Of a stretch of 64,000 nucleotides of DNA, positions 1 through 8,445 are shown piece after piece. Position 1 is the stretch's first letter. Every line of letters begins with the position of its first letter. The notes beneath the pieces are model-generated. The model made no database searches and had not been told where the DNA came from. It saw nothing but the letters and a program-made list of their open reading frames with translations. The translations under genes and the position numbers were made by a program. The stretch comes from Sphingomonas oligoaromativorans (lineage in GTDB: Bacteria; Pseudomonadota; Alphaproteobacteria; Sphingomonadales; Sphingomonadaceae). The stretch spans positions 186,001 to 250,000 of the forward strand of contig NZ_JAASQK010000001.1 in the NCBI RefSeq assembly GCF_011762195.1, given 5' to 3'.

Positions 1-139
1 GACCAAGCGTTTTCGGCCGCAGCAGTAGCGTTAATCAGTCAAGGGGTGATTCAAAAATATCTTGGTACTCCAGGGTCTTCGTCCGTTATTCAGTGAATAA
101 AACAGTAGAGAATCTGACCGAAGTCCACCAATCCCCGCC
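1..139. other. Left edge, low-GC stretch with no assigned gene
   Basis: This stretch is visibly poorer in G+C than the rest of the window. Frame 1 of the + strand is open from the first base to a TGA at 94-96, about 31 codons. It could be the 3' end of a gene that starts outside the window, but the peptide is not recognisable. The remaining bases up to the dapE stop codon show no clear promoter, hairpin or RNA. Confidence 0.3.
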
Positions 140-1270
140 TCACCCCACCACCTTCCGCAGCACCGCTTCATAGATATCCGCCAACTGTCGCAGGTCATCC
201 ACTGCCGCCGCTTCGTCCAGCTTGTGCATTGTTGCGTTGGGCAGGCCGAACTCCACAGTCGGCGCGATCTGGGAGAGGAAGCGCGCGTCCGACGTGCCGC
301 CCGTGGTCGAGAGCTGCGCCGTGATGTCGATCACCTCGTGGATCGCCTCCGACACCAAAGTGGACAGCGCCCCCGGCTCGGTGAGGAAGGCCTCGCCGGA
401 GATCATCGCCTCGACGCTTGCGCGCGGGGCCTCCTCGGCGACGATGCGGCGGATTTCCGCCTCCAGCGCATGGCCCTTCTGCTCGTCGTTGAAGCGGATG
501 TTGAGCCGCGCCCGCGCGCCGCCGGGGATGACGTTGGTGGCGCTGTTGCCCACCTCGATGTCGGTCACCTCCAGGTTGGAGGGCTGGAACCAGGCATTGC
601 CATGATCGAGCCGCCAGCTCTTCAGCCGGTCGAGGATGCGGACCAGCCGCGTCACCGGATTGTCCGCGAGGTGGGGGTAGGCGACATGGCCCTGCGTGCC
701 GGGCACCTCGATCCACGCGTTGATCGATCCGCGCCGGCCGATCTTGATCGTGTCGCCGAGCCGCGCGTCGGATGTGGGCTCGCCGACGAGGATCATGTCC
801 GGGCGGATGCCGCGCTCGGCCATCCACGCGATGATCGCGCGGGTGCCGTGGATGGCGGGGCCTTCCTCGTCGCCGGTGATGAGCAGGCTGATCGTGCCCT
901 TGTGCTCGGGCACGCGCTCCGCCGCCGCGATGAAGGCGCCGATCGCGCCCTTCATGTCGACGGCGCCGCGTCCGTAGAGCAGATCGCCCCGGATCACCGG
1001 CTCGAACGCGCCGGAGGTCCAGCCGCCGCCCGCCGGCACCACGTCGCTGTGCCCCGCGAAGGCGAAGTGCGGCGCGCCATGGCCGCGGATCGCGACGAGG
1101 TTCTCCACCGGCCCATGCGGCGCCTCGCCCGAGGAGAAGCGGTGGACGGTGAAGCCCTGAGCCTCCAGCGCTTGGCTCAGCACATCCTGCGCGCCGGCAT
1201 CGGCGGGGGTGACGCTGGCGCAGCGGATGAGATCGGCGGTGAGCGCCACGGGATCGATTGGACCGGTCAT
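140..1270 (-). CDS. dapE: Succinyl-diaminopimelate desuccinylase
   Basis: This M20-family zinc peptidase hydrolyses N-succinyl-LL-2,6-diaminopimelate to LL-diaminopimelate and succinate, in the lysine and peptidoglycan precursor pathway of the cytosol. The 376-residue length is normal. Metal-site motifs are visible: GHSDVVP (H74, D76), GRGAVDMKG (D105) and TGDEEGPA (D134 to E136, including the general base). The dimerisation domain follows at about 180-290 and the last metal histidine lies in NATMHKLDE. The ATG at 1270 is only 44 bases from the divergent cupin gene. M20 paralogues such as ArgE are possible, but the DapE-type GTSDARF motif near residue 325 supports the call. Confidence 0.95.
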   Translation of the reverse strand: MTGPIDPVALTADLIRCASVTPADAGAQDVLSQALEAQGFTVHRFSSGEAPHGPVENLVAIRGHGAPHFAFAGHSDVVPAGGGWTSGAFEPVIRGDLLYGRGAVDMKGAIGAFIAAAERVPEHKGTISLLITGDEEGPAIHGTRAIIAWMAERGIRPDMILVGEPTSDARLGDTIKIGRRGSINAWIEVPGTQGHVAYPHLADNPVTRLVRILDRLKSWRLDHGNAWFQPSNLEVTDIEVGNSATNVIPGGARARLNIRFNDEQKGHALEAEIRRIVAEEAPRASVEAMISGEAFLTEPGALSTLVSEAIHEVIDITAQLSTTGGTSDARFLSQIAPTVEFGLPNATMHKLDEAAAVDDLRQLADIYEAVLRKVVG

Positions 1271-1314
1271 GCCACAGCGGTTAACCTTATGGGCGCGACT
1301 TGAACAGGTGCCCC

Positions 1315-1764
1315 ATGCCCCGGATTGACCTCAATATGATCGAGCCGAAGACCGGCAGCGGCTATCCCGAGCCCTATAACCTCGCCGCGCAGAAGCGGCA
1401 GGTGCGGCCGCTCTCACGCCCGGCGGGGCTGGCCGACTTCGAGGCCAATCATGTCATCCTGCCGCCCGGCGCCTGGTCCAGCCAGCGGCACTGGCATGAG
1501 GGGGAGGATGAGTTCCTCGTGATGATCGCCGGCAGCGCGATGCTGGTCGACGATTCGGGGGAGACGCCGCTCGCCCCCGGCGACTGCGCGGCCTTCCCCA
1601 GGAATGACGGCAACGGCCATCATGTCATCGCGGGCGACGGGGGCTGCACCTTCGTGGTGATCGGGGTGGCCGAGACGAGCCTCTGCCACTATCCCGACGC
1701 CGACCTGCTCTACGACGCGGCCGCCGACCGCTATCTGCACAGGGACGGGACGCCCTATTCCTGA
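1315..1764 (+). CDS. Cupin-domain protein
   Basis: A 149-residue single-domain cupin. The first cupin motif is readable around WSSQRHWHEGEDEFLVM, with metal-ligand histidines and glutamate. The second motif follows at PGDCAAFPRNDGNGHH. Proteins of this type in proteobacteria resemble small metal-binding beta barrels of unknown substrate, so no reaction is assigned. The ATG at 1315 gives the N-terminus MPRIDLNMIEP, while an in-frame TTG lies 15 bases upstream. The gene is divergent from dapE, and its last 10 bases overlap the end of the convergent GST gene. Confidence 0.8.
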   Translation: MPRIDLNMIEPKTGSGYPEPYNLAAQKRQVRPLSRPAGLADFEANHVILPPGAWSSQRHWHEGEDEFLVMIAGSAMLVDDSGETPLAPGDCAAFPRNDGNGHHVIAGDGGCTFVVIGVAETSLCHYPDADLLYDAAADRYLHRDGTPYS

Positions 1765-2426
1765 TCCGGGAGCGTCTCGAACTTCTCGATCACCCAGTCC
1801 TCGGCCTGCGCGCCGGCGATCCAGTCCTGCATGAAGGGGTGCGAGAAGATCGCCTGCATGTAGGGCAGCGCGAAACGCGGCACCGGCAGGGCATAGGTGA
1901 CGATCCGCGTGCAGACCGGCGCGAACATGATGTCCGCCGCGCTGAACTGGCCGAACAGGAACTCGCCGCTGCTGCCGAAGCGGGCGCGGGCCTGCGCCCA
2001 CAGCTCGTAGAGGCGCGCGAGATCGGCCTGGACCGCTTCGGAGGGCTTATAGTCCGGGAAGCGGCGGCGGATGTTCATGCTGCATTCGCGGCGCAGCGCC
2101 GCGAAGCTCGAATGCATCTCGGCGGCCATCGAGCGGGCCATGGCGCGGGCGGCATCGTCCTCCGGCCAGAATTTCTCGCGGCCGACGCGATCGGCGAGCC
2201 AGTCGACGATGGCGAGCGAGTCCCAGACGACGGTGTCGCCGTCCCACAGGATCGGCACCTTGCCGGAGGAGGGGGCGAACTCATCGCCCTCGCGCACCTT
2301 GTCCCACGCCTCGTCGTACAGCGGCACGACGATCTCCTCGAAGGGGAGGCCGGATTGCTTGACCGCCAGCCAGCCGCGCAGCGACCAGGAGGAATAGGCC
2401 TTGTTGCCGATGATGAGCTTGAGCAT
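1755..2426 (-). CDS. Glutathione S-transferase family protein
   Basis: A 223-residue cytosolic GST. The N-terminal thioredoxin-like domain begins MLKLIIGNKAYSSWSLRGW, where the serine cluster SSWS replaces the usual catalytic tyrosine region. The cis-proline segment GKVPIL and the D/E-S motif (WDSLAIVDWLAD) that binds the glutathione gamma-glutamyl group are present. An all-helical C-terminal domain follows. This N-terminus is typical of the GSTZ/MAAI-like 'YfcF' type, but the substrate is unknown. The frame is open upstream of 2426, but only this ATG gives the family N-terminus. The 3' end overlaps the cupin gene. Confidence 0.85.
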   Translation of the reverse strand: MLKLIIGNKAYSSWSLRGWLAVKQSGLPFEEIVVPLYDEAWDKVREGDEFAPSSGKVPILWDGDTVVWDSLAIVDWLADRVGREKFWPEDDAARAMARSMAAEMHSSFAALRRECSMNIRRRFPDYKPSEAVQADLARLYELWAQARARFGSSGEFLFGQFSAADIMFAPVCTRIVTYALPVPRFALPYMQAIFSHPFMQDWIAGAQAEDWVIEKFETLPDQE

Positions 2427-2472
2427 GGGCCGGGTTGTCGCGGGGAGGCGGGCCGAGGTCAACCTTCTTGAG

Positions 2473-2573
2473 CCCCTCCCTGGAAGGGAGGGGTTGGGGT
2501 GGGTCTGGCTCCGTATCGGCGTTCCACCCGCCCCAAGCGAACCCACCCCCGACCCCTCCCTCTGAGGGAGGGG
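2473..2573. repeat. Inverted repeat of C/G-run type between GST gene and engB
   Basis: Two arms of about 32 bases, at 2473-2504 and 2541-2573, are imperfect inverted copies. Each arm itself contains a small hairpin built from CCCCTCCCT and AGGGAGGGG. The arms end with GTGGGT and its complement. The element lies immediately after the engB stop codon (on the - strand), in the spacer before the GST gene, so it could end or stabilise the engB message. Elements with this core are commonly dispersed in high-GC proteobacterial intergenic regions. No second copy of similar quality was noticed in this window. Confidence 0.7.
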
Positions 2574-2576
2574 AGT

Positions 2577-3233
2577 TCAGGCCGCGATCGCGTCCAGAAC
2601 GGCGGCGCGCAGTTCCGGGATGCCCGCGCCCGTCTCGCTCGACGTCGGCAGGATCACCGGGTGCGCGGCGACATGCTTGCGCGCCTCGGCCTCCGTCTCG
2701 GCCATCACCTTGGCGAGTTCGGTCGGCTTGATCTTGTCGGCCTTGGTGAGGACGAGCTGATAGCTCACCGCCGCCTTGTCGAGCATAGTCATCAGCTCGC
2801 GATCGACGTCCTTCAGGCCATGGCGGCTGTCGACCAGCACGAGCACGCGCGACAGCACGGCCCGGCCGCGCAGATAGTCGTTCACGAGGAACTTCCAGCG
2901 CTTCACCATGTCCTTGGGGGCCTTGGCGAAGCCGTAGCCCGGCATGTCGACCAGCCGGAAAGCCAGCGGATCGCCGACGTCGAACAGGTTCAGCTCCTGC
3001 GTCCGGCCCGGCGTGTTCGACGTGCGGGCCAGCGCGCTGCGGTTGACCAGCGCGTTGATGAGCGTCGACTTGCCGACGTTCGACCGCCCGGCGAACGCCA
3101 CTTCCGGGGCGTTCGGATCGGGGAGGAACTTCAGGTCCGGCGCGGACTTGAGGAAGGCGACGTGGCCGGCGAACAGTTTGCGCGCCGCCTCCAGCCGCTC
3201 GGCCGCCTCCTCAGGGGTGAGCGTGTCGTTCAC
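2577..3233 (-). CDS. engB: Ribosome biogenesis GTPase EngB (YsxC/YihA)
   Basis: A TRAFAC-class GTPase required for 50S subunit assembly. Of 218 residues, the G1 loop is GRSNVGKST (about 49-57), G3 is DMPGYG (96-101), G4 is TKAD (163-166) and G5 is in SSETGAG near 196. The start is a GTG at 3233 that overlaps the yidC stop codon in a GTGA tetranucleotide, so the two are probably translationally coupled. A longer open frame runs upstream inside yidC but is a shadow there. The gene is the last of the rpmH-rnpA-yidD-yidC-engB block. Confidence 0.95.
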   Translation of the reverse strand: MNDTLTPEEAAERLEAARKLFAGHVAFLKSAPDLKFLPDPNAPEVAFAGRSNVGKSTLINALVNRSALARTSNTPGRTQELNLFDVGDPLAFRLVDMPGYGFAKAPKDMVKRWKFLVNDYLRGRAVLSRVLVLVDSRHGLKDVDRELMTMLDKAAVSYQLVLTKADKIKPTELAKVMAETEAEARKHVAAHPVILPTSSETGAGIPELRAAVLDAIAA

Positions 3234-4927
3234 TTGGTCGCCGCCGGAACCGGATTGCGCCGGTTCAGCCACTGCATCTGCGCGACCGTGATGAGGTTGG
3301 ACGCGATGTAGTAGATCTGAAGGCCCGCCGCGAAGGGCGACATGATGAACATCATGAACCACGGCATCAGCGCGAAGATCTGCTTCTGGCTCGGGTCCAT
3401 CGTCATCTGCGGATTGAGCTTGAACTGGAGCCACATGGTGATGCCGAGGATGATCGCCAGCACCGACAGATGCATGAAGCCGGTCGGCTCGAACGGCAGG
3501 AAGCCGAACAGGTTGACGGGCGTCAGCGGATCGGGCGCGGAGAGATCCTTGATCCACAGCATGAAGGGCTGATGGCGCATTTCGAGCGTCAGCGTCAGCA
3601 CCTTGTAGAGCGCGTAGAAGATCGGAATCTGGAGGAAGACGGGCAGGCAGCCGGCGAGGGGATTGATCTTCTCCTCGCGGTACAGCTTCATCATCTCCTC
3701 CTGGAGCTTGGGCTTGTCGCCCTTGTGACGCTCCTGGAGGGCCTTCATCTTCGGCTGCACCAGCTTCATCTGATGGGCCGACTTGAACTGCTTGTGGGCG
3801 ATCGGGAACATCACCGCGCGGACCAGCACGGTCAGCAGGATGATGGCGACGCCGAAATTGCCGACCTGCTTGAACAGCCAGTCGAGGATCTTGAAGATCG
3901 GCTTCTCGAACCAGATGAACCAGCCCCAGTCGATCGCGCGGTCCAGCTTGGCGATGCCGGGCTTGCCGACATAGCGATCCAGCAGCGCGGCATCCTTGCC
4001 GCCCGCGAACAGATAGGACTGCACGGTGGCGGACTGGGTCGGCGACACGGTCTTGGGGGCGGTGCTGAACTCGGCCTGATACTGGCCGTTCTGCCCGCGG
4101 AACTCGGCGTCGACCGGCTGCGACTGGTCGGGCGCGACCGCCGTCAGCCAGTATTTGTCGCCGAAGCCGAGCCAGCCGCCGGTGGTCTGGAAAGACTTGC
4201 CGGTGCCGCCGGCCTCGTCGAGATCCTTCCAGTCGACCGAATAGTCGGCGGCGTTGTTGAACACGCCGATCGGGCCGACATGCTGCGCGTGGCTGGTCGG
4301 ATCCTTCGACTGGCCGGTGCGGTTCACGAAGCTGTAGGGGCGGGTGACGATCGCGGTCTGCGCGCCGTTGGTGACGCTCTGCTGGACCGTGAAGAGATAG
4401 CCGTCGTCGACCGAGAGCTTGATGGCGAAGGCCTGGCCCTGGCCGTTGCTCCACGTCAGCGTCACAGGCTTGTTCGGCGCCAGCACGTCGCCGGTCGCGG
4501 TCCACACGGTGTTGGCGTCGGGCAGCGCCACGCCCTGTCCGGTCCAGCCGAAGCCGGCGAAATAGGCGTCCGCGCTGCCTTCCGGCGAGAAGATGCGGAC
4601 GGGCGGCGAATCCTTGGCGATCGTCTCGCGCTGGGTGGTGAGCACCAGATCGTCGAGGCGCGCGCCCTTGAGATCGATCGAGCCGGCGAGCAGCGGCGTC
4701 TCGATCTTCACGCGGGGCGATTCGGCGAGCACCACATTGCGATCCCGCACGGCGGCGGGGCCGTTGGACACGGGCGTCGCGCTCGGCAGCGGAACCGTCT
4801 TGCCATGCACGATCTGGGTGCTGGGCTTGTTGGCGGTCGGGAAGACGCGGTCAGAGATCAGCGCCCAGCCCAGAAGCACGAGTGCGGACAATACGAGCGC
4901 GAGGATCAGATTGCGCTGTTCGTTCAC
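3230..4927 (-). CDS. yidC: Membrane protein insertase YidC
   Basis: An Oxa1/YidC/Alb3-family insertase of the inner membrane that integrates membrane proteins alone or with SecYEG. The 565-residue protein starts with the expected N-terminal membrane anchor (about residues 7-24). A large periplasmic beta-sandwich domain occupies about 60-340. The conserved C-terminal five-helix core follows, including [19 protein letters not shown] and the terminal segment [14 protein letters not shown]. The gene lies 41 bases downstream of yidD on the same strand and overlaps engB by 4 bases. Confidence 0.97.
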   Translation of the reverse strand: MNEQRNLILALVLSALVLLGWALISDRVFPTANKPSTQIVHGKTVPLPSATPVSNGPAAVRDRNVVLAESPRVKIETPLLAGSIDLKGARLDDLVLTTQRETIAKDSPPVRIFSPEGSADAYFAGFGWTGQGVALPDANTVWTATGDVLAPNKPVTLTWSNGQGQAFAIKLSVDDGYLFTVQQSVTNGAQTAIVTRPYSFVNRTGQSKDPTSHAQHVGPIGVFNNAADYSVDWKDLDEAGGTGKSFQTTGGWLGFGDKYWLTAVAPDQSQPVDAEFRGQNGQYQAEFSTAPKTVSPTQSATVQSYLFAGGKDAALLDRYVGKPGIAKLDRAIDWGWFIWFEKPIFKILDWLFKQVGNFGVAIILLTVLVRAVMFPIAHKQFKSAHQMKLVQPKMKALQERHKGDKPKLQEEMMKLYREEKINPLAGCLPVFLQIPIFYALYKVLTLTLEMRHQPFMLWIKDLSAPDPLTPVNLFGFLPFEPTGFMHLSVLAIILGITMWLQFKLNPQMTMDPSQKQIFALMPWFMMFIMSPFAAGLQIYYIASNLITVAQMQWLNRRNPVPAATK

Positions 4928-4968
4928 CGAAACACCCCCAAGAGGAAAAGCAGGTTCGGACGCCCCTG

Positions 4969-5196
4969 TCAGGGCACCGGGTCATATCCATGGCCGCCCA
5001 GCGGGTGGCAGCGGCAGATGCGCCGCGCCGCCAGCCAGGAGCCGCGCGCTGCGCCATAGCGCGTCCAGGCCTCGATCGCATAGGCCGAACAGGAAGGAAT
5101 GAAACGACAGGTCGGCCCCATCATCGCGGAAGGGCCTGCCTGCCAGGCGCGCGCCACGGCGACGAGGCCACGCGTGGCGAGGCCTTTCGATGTCAC
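4969..5196 (-). CDS. yidD: Membrane protein insertion efficiency factor YidD
   Basis: A 75-residue basic protein of the YidD family, peripheral to the inner membrane and thought to assist YidC. The family signature is clear: [15 protein letters not shown], followed by [18 protein letters not shown] at the very C-terminus. The start is a GTG at 5196 that overlaps the rnpA stop in a GTGA tetranucleotide. The position between rnpA and yidC is the classical one. Confidence 0.95.
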   Translation of the reverse strand: MTSKGLATRGLVAVARAWQAGPSAMMGPTCRFIPSCSAYAIEAWTRYGAARGSWLAARRICRCHPLGGHGYDPVP

Positions 5197-5534
5197 CGGG
5201 CGAGCTTTCGGAGCGCCGCGCCGAATTCGTCGCGCAGCAGGGCGAAATCGCGCTCGATCCCGCCATTGCGGCCGATCAGGATATGATCGGCGCCCGCGAA
5301 TCCGTGGACCGGCAGCAATTCGGCGGCGAGCGCCCGGAAACGGCGCTTCATGCGGTTGCGAACCACCGCGTTGCCGACCTTCTTGGTGATGGTGATGCCG
5401 ACGCGCATGGTCGGGTCATCATCCTCGCGCTTCCTCACCAACAGCACGAAGCCGGGCATAGCCCGGCGCAAGCCTCCGTTCGCCGCGAGGAAATCCGCGC
5501 GGCGCCGGAGTTTCGTGAGGACGAGGTCGCTCAG
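5193..5534 (-). CDS. rnpA: Ribonuclease P protein component
   Basis: The protein subunit of RNase P, which matures tRNA 5' ends. The family core is complete: the N-terminal [10 protein letters not shown] segment, the FVLLVRK strand, and the RNR signature in [21 protein letters not shown] final helix precedes the stop. No ATG, GTG or TTG lies in frame upstream of RADFL within this spacer. The proposed start is the CTG at 5534, which overlaps the rpmH stop codon as CTGA and gives 113 residues. The alternative is a TTG (GGCTTGCGC) about 20 codons inside, which would delete the conserved RADF segment. Function is certain; the start is not. Confidence 0.9.
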   Translation of the reverse strand: MSDLVLTKLRRRADFLAANGGLRRAMPGFVLLVRKREDDDPTMRVGITITKKVGNAVVRNRMKRRFRALAAELLPVHGFAGADHILIGRNGGIERDFALLRDEFGAALRKLAR

Positions 5535-5665
5535 GCCGAGAGCGACTTGCGGCCACGCGCGCGGCGGGCGGCGAGAACCTTGCGGCCGGCGGCGGTGGCC
5601 GAACGGTTGCGGAAACCATGGCGACGCTTGCGCACGAGGTTGCTGGGCTGGAAAGTGCGCTTCAT
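5531..5665 (-). CDS. rpmH: 50S ribosomal protein L34
   Basis: A 44-residue, very basic ribosomal protein with the invariant N-terminus [18 protein letters not shown] and the internal [11 protein letters not shown] segment. It is the first gene of the leftward block, and its TGA overlaps the proposed CTG start of rnpA. In most bacteria rpmH and rnpA are co-transcribed, which fits the arrangement here. A hairpin with a U-run lies upstream, belonging to the preceding gene. Confidence 0.96.
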   Translation of the reverse strand: MKRTFQPSNLVRKRRHGFRNRSATAAGRKVLAARRARGRKSLSA

Positions 5666-5693
5666 CGGTCAATCCCTTGAACGTCTGCGAACG

Positions 5694-5720
5694 AAAAAGG
5701 GCCGCCGGAAGGTGGCGGCC
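5694..5720 (-). terminator. Rho-independent terminator upstream of rpmH
   Basis: Read on the - strand, a 7-bp GGCCGCC/GGCGGCC stem with a 7-base loop is followed by a run of five Us (A5 at 5694-5698 on the + strand). It lies between the end of the PGPGW membrane protein gene and rpmH, so it should separate that transcript from the ribosomal block. Confidence 0.75.
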
Positions 5721-5758
5721 ACGGTTGGTCGGTCCGATAGGGAAATGGGCGCGCGGAG

Positions 5759-6070
5759 TCAATCCAGAGGGACGGCGAGCGCCGGTTTTTCCCTCTCGCG
5801 GCGCCGGCGGGCGCTGCGGCGGCGCATTCCCCAGTCCACCCATTCGCCGAGCCTGGGCCAGCGGCGCTTGGTGCGGACATAGAAGCGCCGCGCCCAGGGC
5901 GACGTCTCCAGCAGCAGCGCGAAGCCCGCCGCCAGCACGAAGATGCCGCCCGGCCCCGGCAGCAGGCCGACGATCGGCGCGGACAGGATCAGCACCCAGC
6001 CGAACGCGAACAGCATATGCCGCATCGCGTGGGTGCGTCGCCATGTCTGCCATCGTGCGCGCCATGTCAT
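5759..6070 (-). CDS. Small PGPGW-type transmembrane protein
   Basis: A protein of 103 residues from the ATG at 6070, or 88 from the ATG at 6025 (MRHMLFAFGW). It has two hydrophobic segments joined by GLLPGPGGIFVLAAG, matching the short 'PGPGW' putative membrane family of unknown role. A strongly basic tail ([13 protein letters not shown]) should be cytosolic. The function is unknown. A terminator lies just past the stop codon. Confidence 0.7.
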   Translation of the reverse strand: MTWRARWQTWRRTHAMRHMLFAFGWVLILSAPIVGLLPGPGGIFVLAAGFALLLETSPWARRFYVRTKRRWPRLGEWVDWGMRRRSARRRREREKPALAVPLD

Positions 6071-6166
6071 CGGGGATGAATGTGGGGGATGCGTATGACA
6101 ATCGCAATCGCTGGACAGGCGCTTCGGCGCGGCTAGGGTGCGGATCGGGGCATATCGGGGGGTAGC

Positions 6167-7675
6167 GTGGTCGCGATTGTCTCGACCGTGGCGTTTCTGG
6201 GGCTGGAGGCGAGGGCCGTCGAGGTGCAGGTGCAGCTCGCGGCGGGGCTGCCGGCGTTCGTGATGGTCGGCCTGCCCGACAAGGCGGTGGGCGAGAGCCG
6301 GGAGCGGGTGCGCGCGGCGCTCGCCGCGATCGGGCTGGCGCTGCCGCCCAAGCGCATCACCGTCAATCTCTCGCCCGCCGACCTCCCCAAGGAGGGTTCG
6401 CATTTCGATCTGCCGATCGCGCTCGGCCTGCTCGCCGCGATGGGCGTGGTGGATCATGAGACGCTGAGCGGTTTCGTCGCGGTGGGCGAGCTGGGGCTGG
6501 ACGGCCGCGTCGCGCCCGCGCCCGGCGTGCTGCTGGCGGCGCTTCATGCATCGGAGCAAGAGAAGGGGCTGATCTGCCCCGCCTCACAGGGGCCGGAGGC
6601 GGCGTGGGCGGGCCGTATCGAGGTGGTCGCGGCGCCGGACCTGCTGGCGCTCATCAATCATCTGAAGGGCAGCGGCCAGATCGCGCCGCCGGGCGCCGGG
6701 CAGGTCGAGCCGCCGGTGATGGGGCCGGACCTCAAGCAAGTGAAGGGGCAGGAGACCGCCAAGCGCGCGCTGGAGATCGCGGCGGCGGGCGGCCATAACA
6801 TGCTGATGGTCGGCCCGCCGGGAGCGGGCAAGTCGCTGCTGGCCTCATGCCTGCCGGGAATTCTTCCCGATCTTGCGCCGGCCGAGGCGCTGGAGGTGTC
6901 GATGGTGGCGAGCGTCGCGGGGGAGCTGCCCGGCGGCAGGCTGCTCCGCGCCCGGCCGTTCCGCAGCCCGCATCATTCCGCCTCGATGGCGGCGCTGACC
7001 GGGGGAGGCCTGCGCGCCAGGCCCGGAGAGGTGAGCCTCGCCCATCTCGGCGTGCTGTTCCTCGACGAATTGGCGGAGTTCCAGCGCCCGGTGCTCGATT
7101 CGCTGCGCCAGCCGATCGAGACGGGCAAGGTGTCGGTCGCGCGGGCGAATGCGCATGTCACCTTCCCGGCACGGGTGCAGTTGGTGGCGGCGATGAACCC
7201 ATGTCGGTGCGGGCATCTCGGCGATGCCTCGCTGGCCTGCGCCCGCGCGCCGCGCTGCGCCGCCGATTATCAGGCCAAGGTGTCGGGGCCGCTGCTCGAT
7301 CGCATCGATCTGCATGTCGAGGTGCAGGCGGTGTCGGCCGCCGATCTCGTCCTGCCGCCGCCCGCGGAGGGGTCGTCCGAAGTGGCGGGGCGCGTCGCAG
7401 AGGCGCGGGGCGTGCAGACGGCGCGCTACCGGGGACATGCGGCCCGCACCAACGCGGAGGCGGACGGCGATCTGCTCGATCGCGTCGCCACGCCCGACGA
7501 GGCGGGCCGCGCGCTCCTCGCGCAGGCGGCGGAGGCGATGCGGCTCTCCGCACGCGGCTATCACCGGGTTTTGCGCGTCGCGCGAACGATCGCGGATCTG
7601 GCCGGCGCGGAGATCGTCGGGCGCGTCCACATCGCGGAGGCGTTGAGCTATCGGCGGAGGGCGCCGGTCAACTGA
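6167..7675 (+). CDS. comM: YifB/ComM-family Mg-chelatase-like AAA+ ATPase
   Basis: A 502-residue AAA+ protein related to ComM, a helicase that promotes branch migration during natural transformation; the YifB name is used where the role is untested. The N-terminal ChlI/Lon-protease-like fold covers about 20-145. Walker A is GPPGAGKS (216-223) and Walker B is FLDELAEF near 296. The C-terminal ComM domain (HAARTNAEAD...SARGYHRVLRVARTIADL) is intact. The start is a GTG at 6167. No competence genes are adjacent, so the DNA-uptake role is an inference from the family. Confidence 0.93.
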   Translation: MVAIVSTVAFLGLEARAVEVQVQLAAGLPAFVMVGLPDKAVGESRERVRAALAAIGLALPPKRITVNLSPADLPKEGSHFDLPIALGLLAAMGVVDHETLSGFVAVGELGLDGRVAPAPGVLLAALHASEQEKGLICPASQGPEAAWAGRIEVVAAPDLLALINHLKGSGQIAPPGAGQVEPPVMGPDLKQVKGQETAKRALEIAAAGGHNMLMVGPPGAGKSLLASCLPGILPDLAPAEALEVSMVASVAGELPGGRLLRARPFRSPHHSASMAALTGGGLRARPGEVSLAHLGVLFLDELAEFQRPVLDSLRQPIETGKVSVARANAHVTFPARVQLVAAMNPCRCGHLGDASLACARAPRCAADYQAKVSGPLLDRIDLHVEVQAVSAADLVLPPPAEGSSEVAGRVAEARGVQTARYRGHAARTNAEADGDLLDRVATPDEAGRALLAQAAEAMRLSARGYHRVLRVARTIADLAGAEIVGRVHIAEALSYRRRAPVN

Positions 7676-7691
7676 CAGGGGAGGGACGAAG

Positions 7692-8216
7692 ATGGAATGG
7701 ATGATCCTGCCGCTCAAGCGCTACGCCCAATTCAACGGCCGCTCGACGCGGCGCGAATTCTGGATGTGGGTGGTGTTCCTCATCATCGTGTCGATCGTGC
7801 TCAGCATCGTCGACGGGGTGCTGGGGCTCGGCGGCTCCAACAGCCTCACGCATACCAGCCTCGCCGGGCCTGACGCGTCCGGTTTCAGCTATGGCGCCGC
7901 GACGCGGGGCGGCTGGCTCACCGGCCTGTTCAGCCTGGCCGTGCTGGTGCCCAACATCGCCGTCAGCGTCCGCCGGCTGCATGACATCAACCGCAGCGGC
8001 TGGTGGATTCTGATGCCGGTGGCACCCTATGCGCTGGGCTTCATCCTGATGGCGAGCGTCCACACCTTCATCGTGGCCGGCCTGATGATGTTTCTGGGCT
8101 TCGTCGGCGCGATCGTGCTGCTGGTCTGGTACTGCCTGCGCGGCACGCCCGGCCCCAACCGTTTCGGGCCTGATCCGCTGGCCGACATGTCCGATCTCAG
8201 CGAGACGTTCCGCTAG
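7692..8216 (+). CDS. DUF805 membrane protein
   Basis: A 174-residue inner-membrane protein of the DUF805 (YhaH-like) family. The N-terminal signature FNGRSTRREFWMW is present, followed by four hydrophobic segments and the internal RRLHDINRSGWW motif before the third. The C-terminus YCLRGTPGPNRFGPDPL is also characteristic. The function is unknown. It begins 16 bases after comM with a good ribosome site (GGGAGGGA), so the two may be co-transcribed. Confidence 0.88.
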   Translation: MEWMILPLKRYAQFNGRSTRREFWMWVVFLIIVSIVLSIVDGVLGLGGSNSLTHTSLAGPDASGFSYGAATRGGWLTGLFSLAVLVPNIAVSVRRLHDINRSGWWILMPVAPYALGFILMASVHTFIVAGLMMFLGFVGAIVLLVWYCLRGTPGPNRFGPDPLADMSDLSETFR

Positions 8217-8254
8217 GCGGGGCGTGCGAACGCTACCATTAGAGGCTTGACCCG

Positions 8255-8266
8255 GACAACGTTGTC
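8255..8266. promoter_or_regulatory. Perfect LacI-type operator dyad upstream of the GH3 gene
   Basis: GACAACGTTGTC is a perfect 12-base palindrome with a central CG, the layout expected for LacI-family operators. A -35-like TTGACC at 8247-8252 lies just upstream, so a bound repressor would cover the promoter. It is 180 bases before the GH3 start. The regulator is not shown; the LacI gene at 35075 is one candidate. Confidence 0.5.
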
Positions 8267-8445
8267 GTCCGACGATGGGCTCGCGCCGCGACACAGACAG
8301 GCGGCGCGAGGAGGGGCATGGCCAGTTCAGCGATCGGGGCGTTCGCGCGCCTCCCGGACCTCGCCTGGCCGGTGCTCCGGGGGGCGGTCGTTCCGGCCTG
8401 CCCCGACATCATCGCCGACCGTCCGGCCCACCTGAGAGGATGCCC

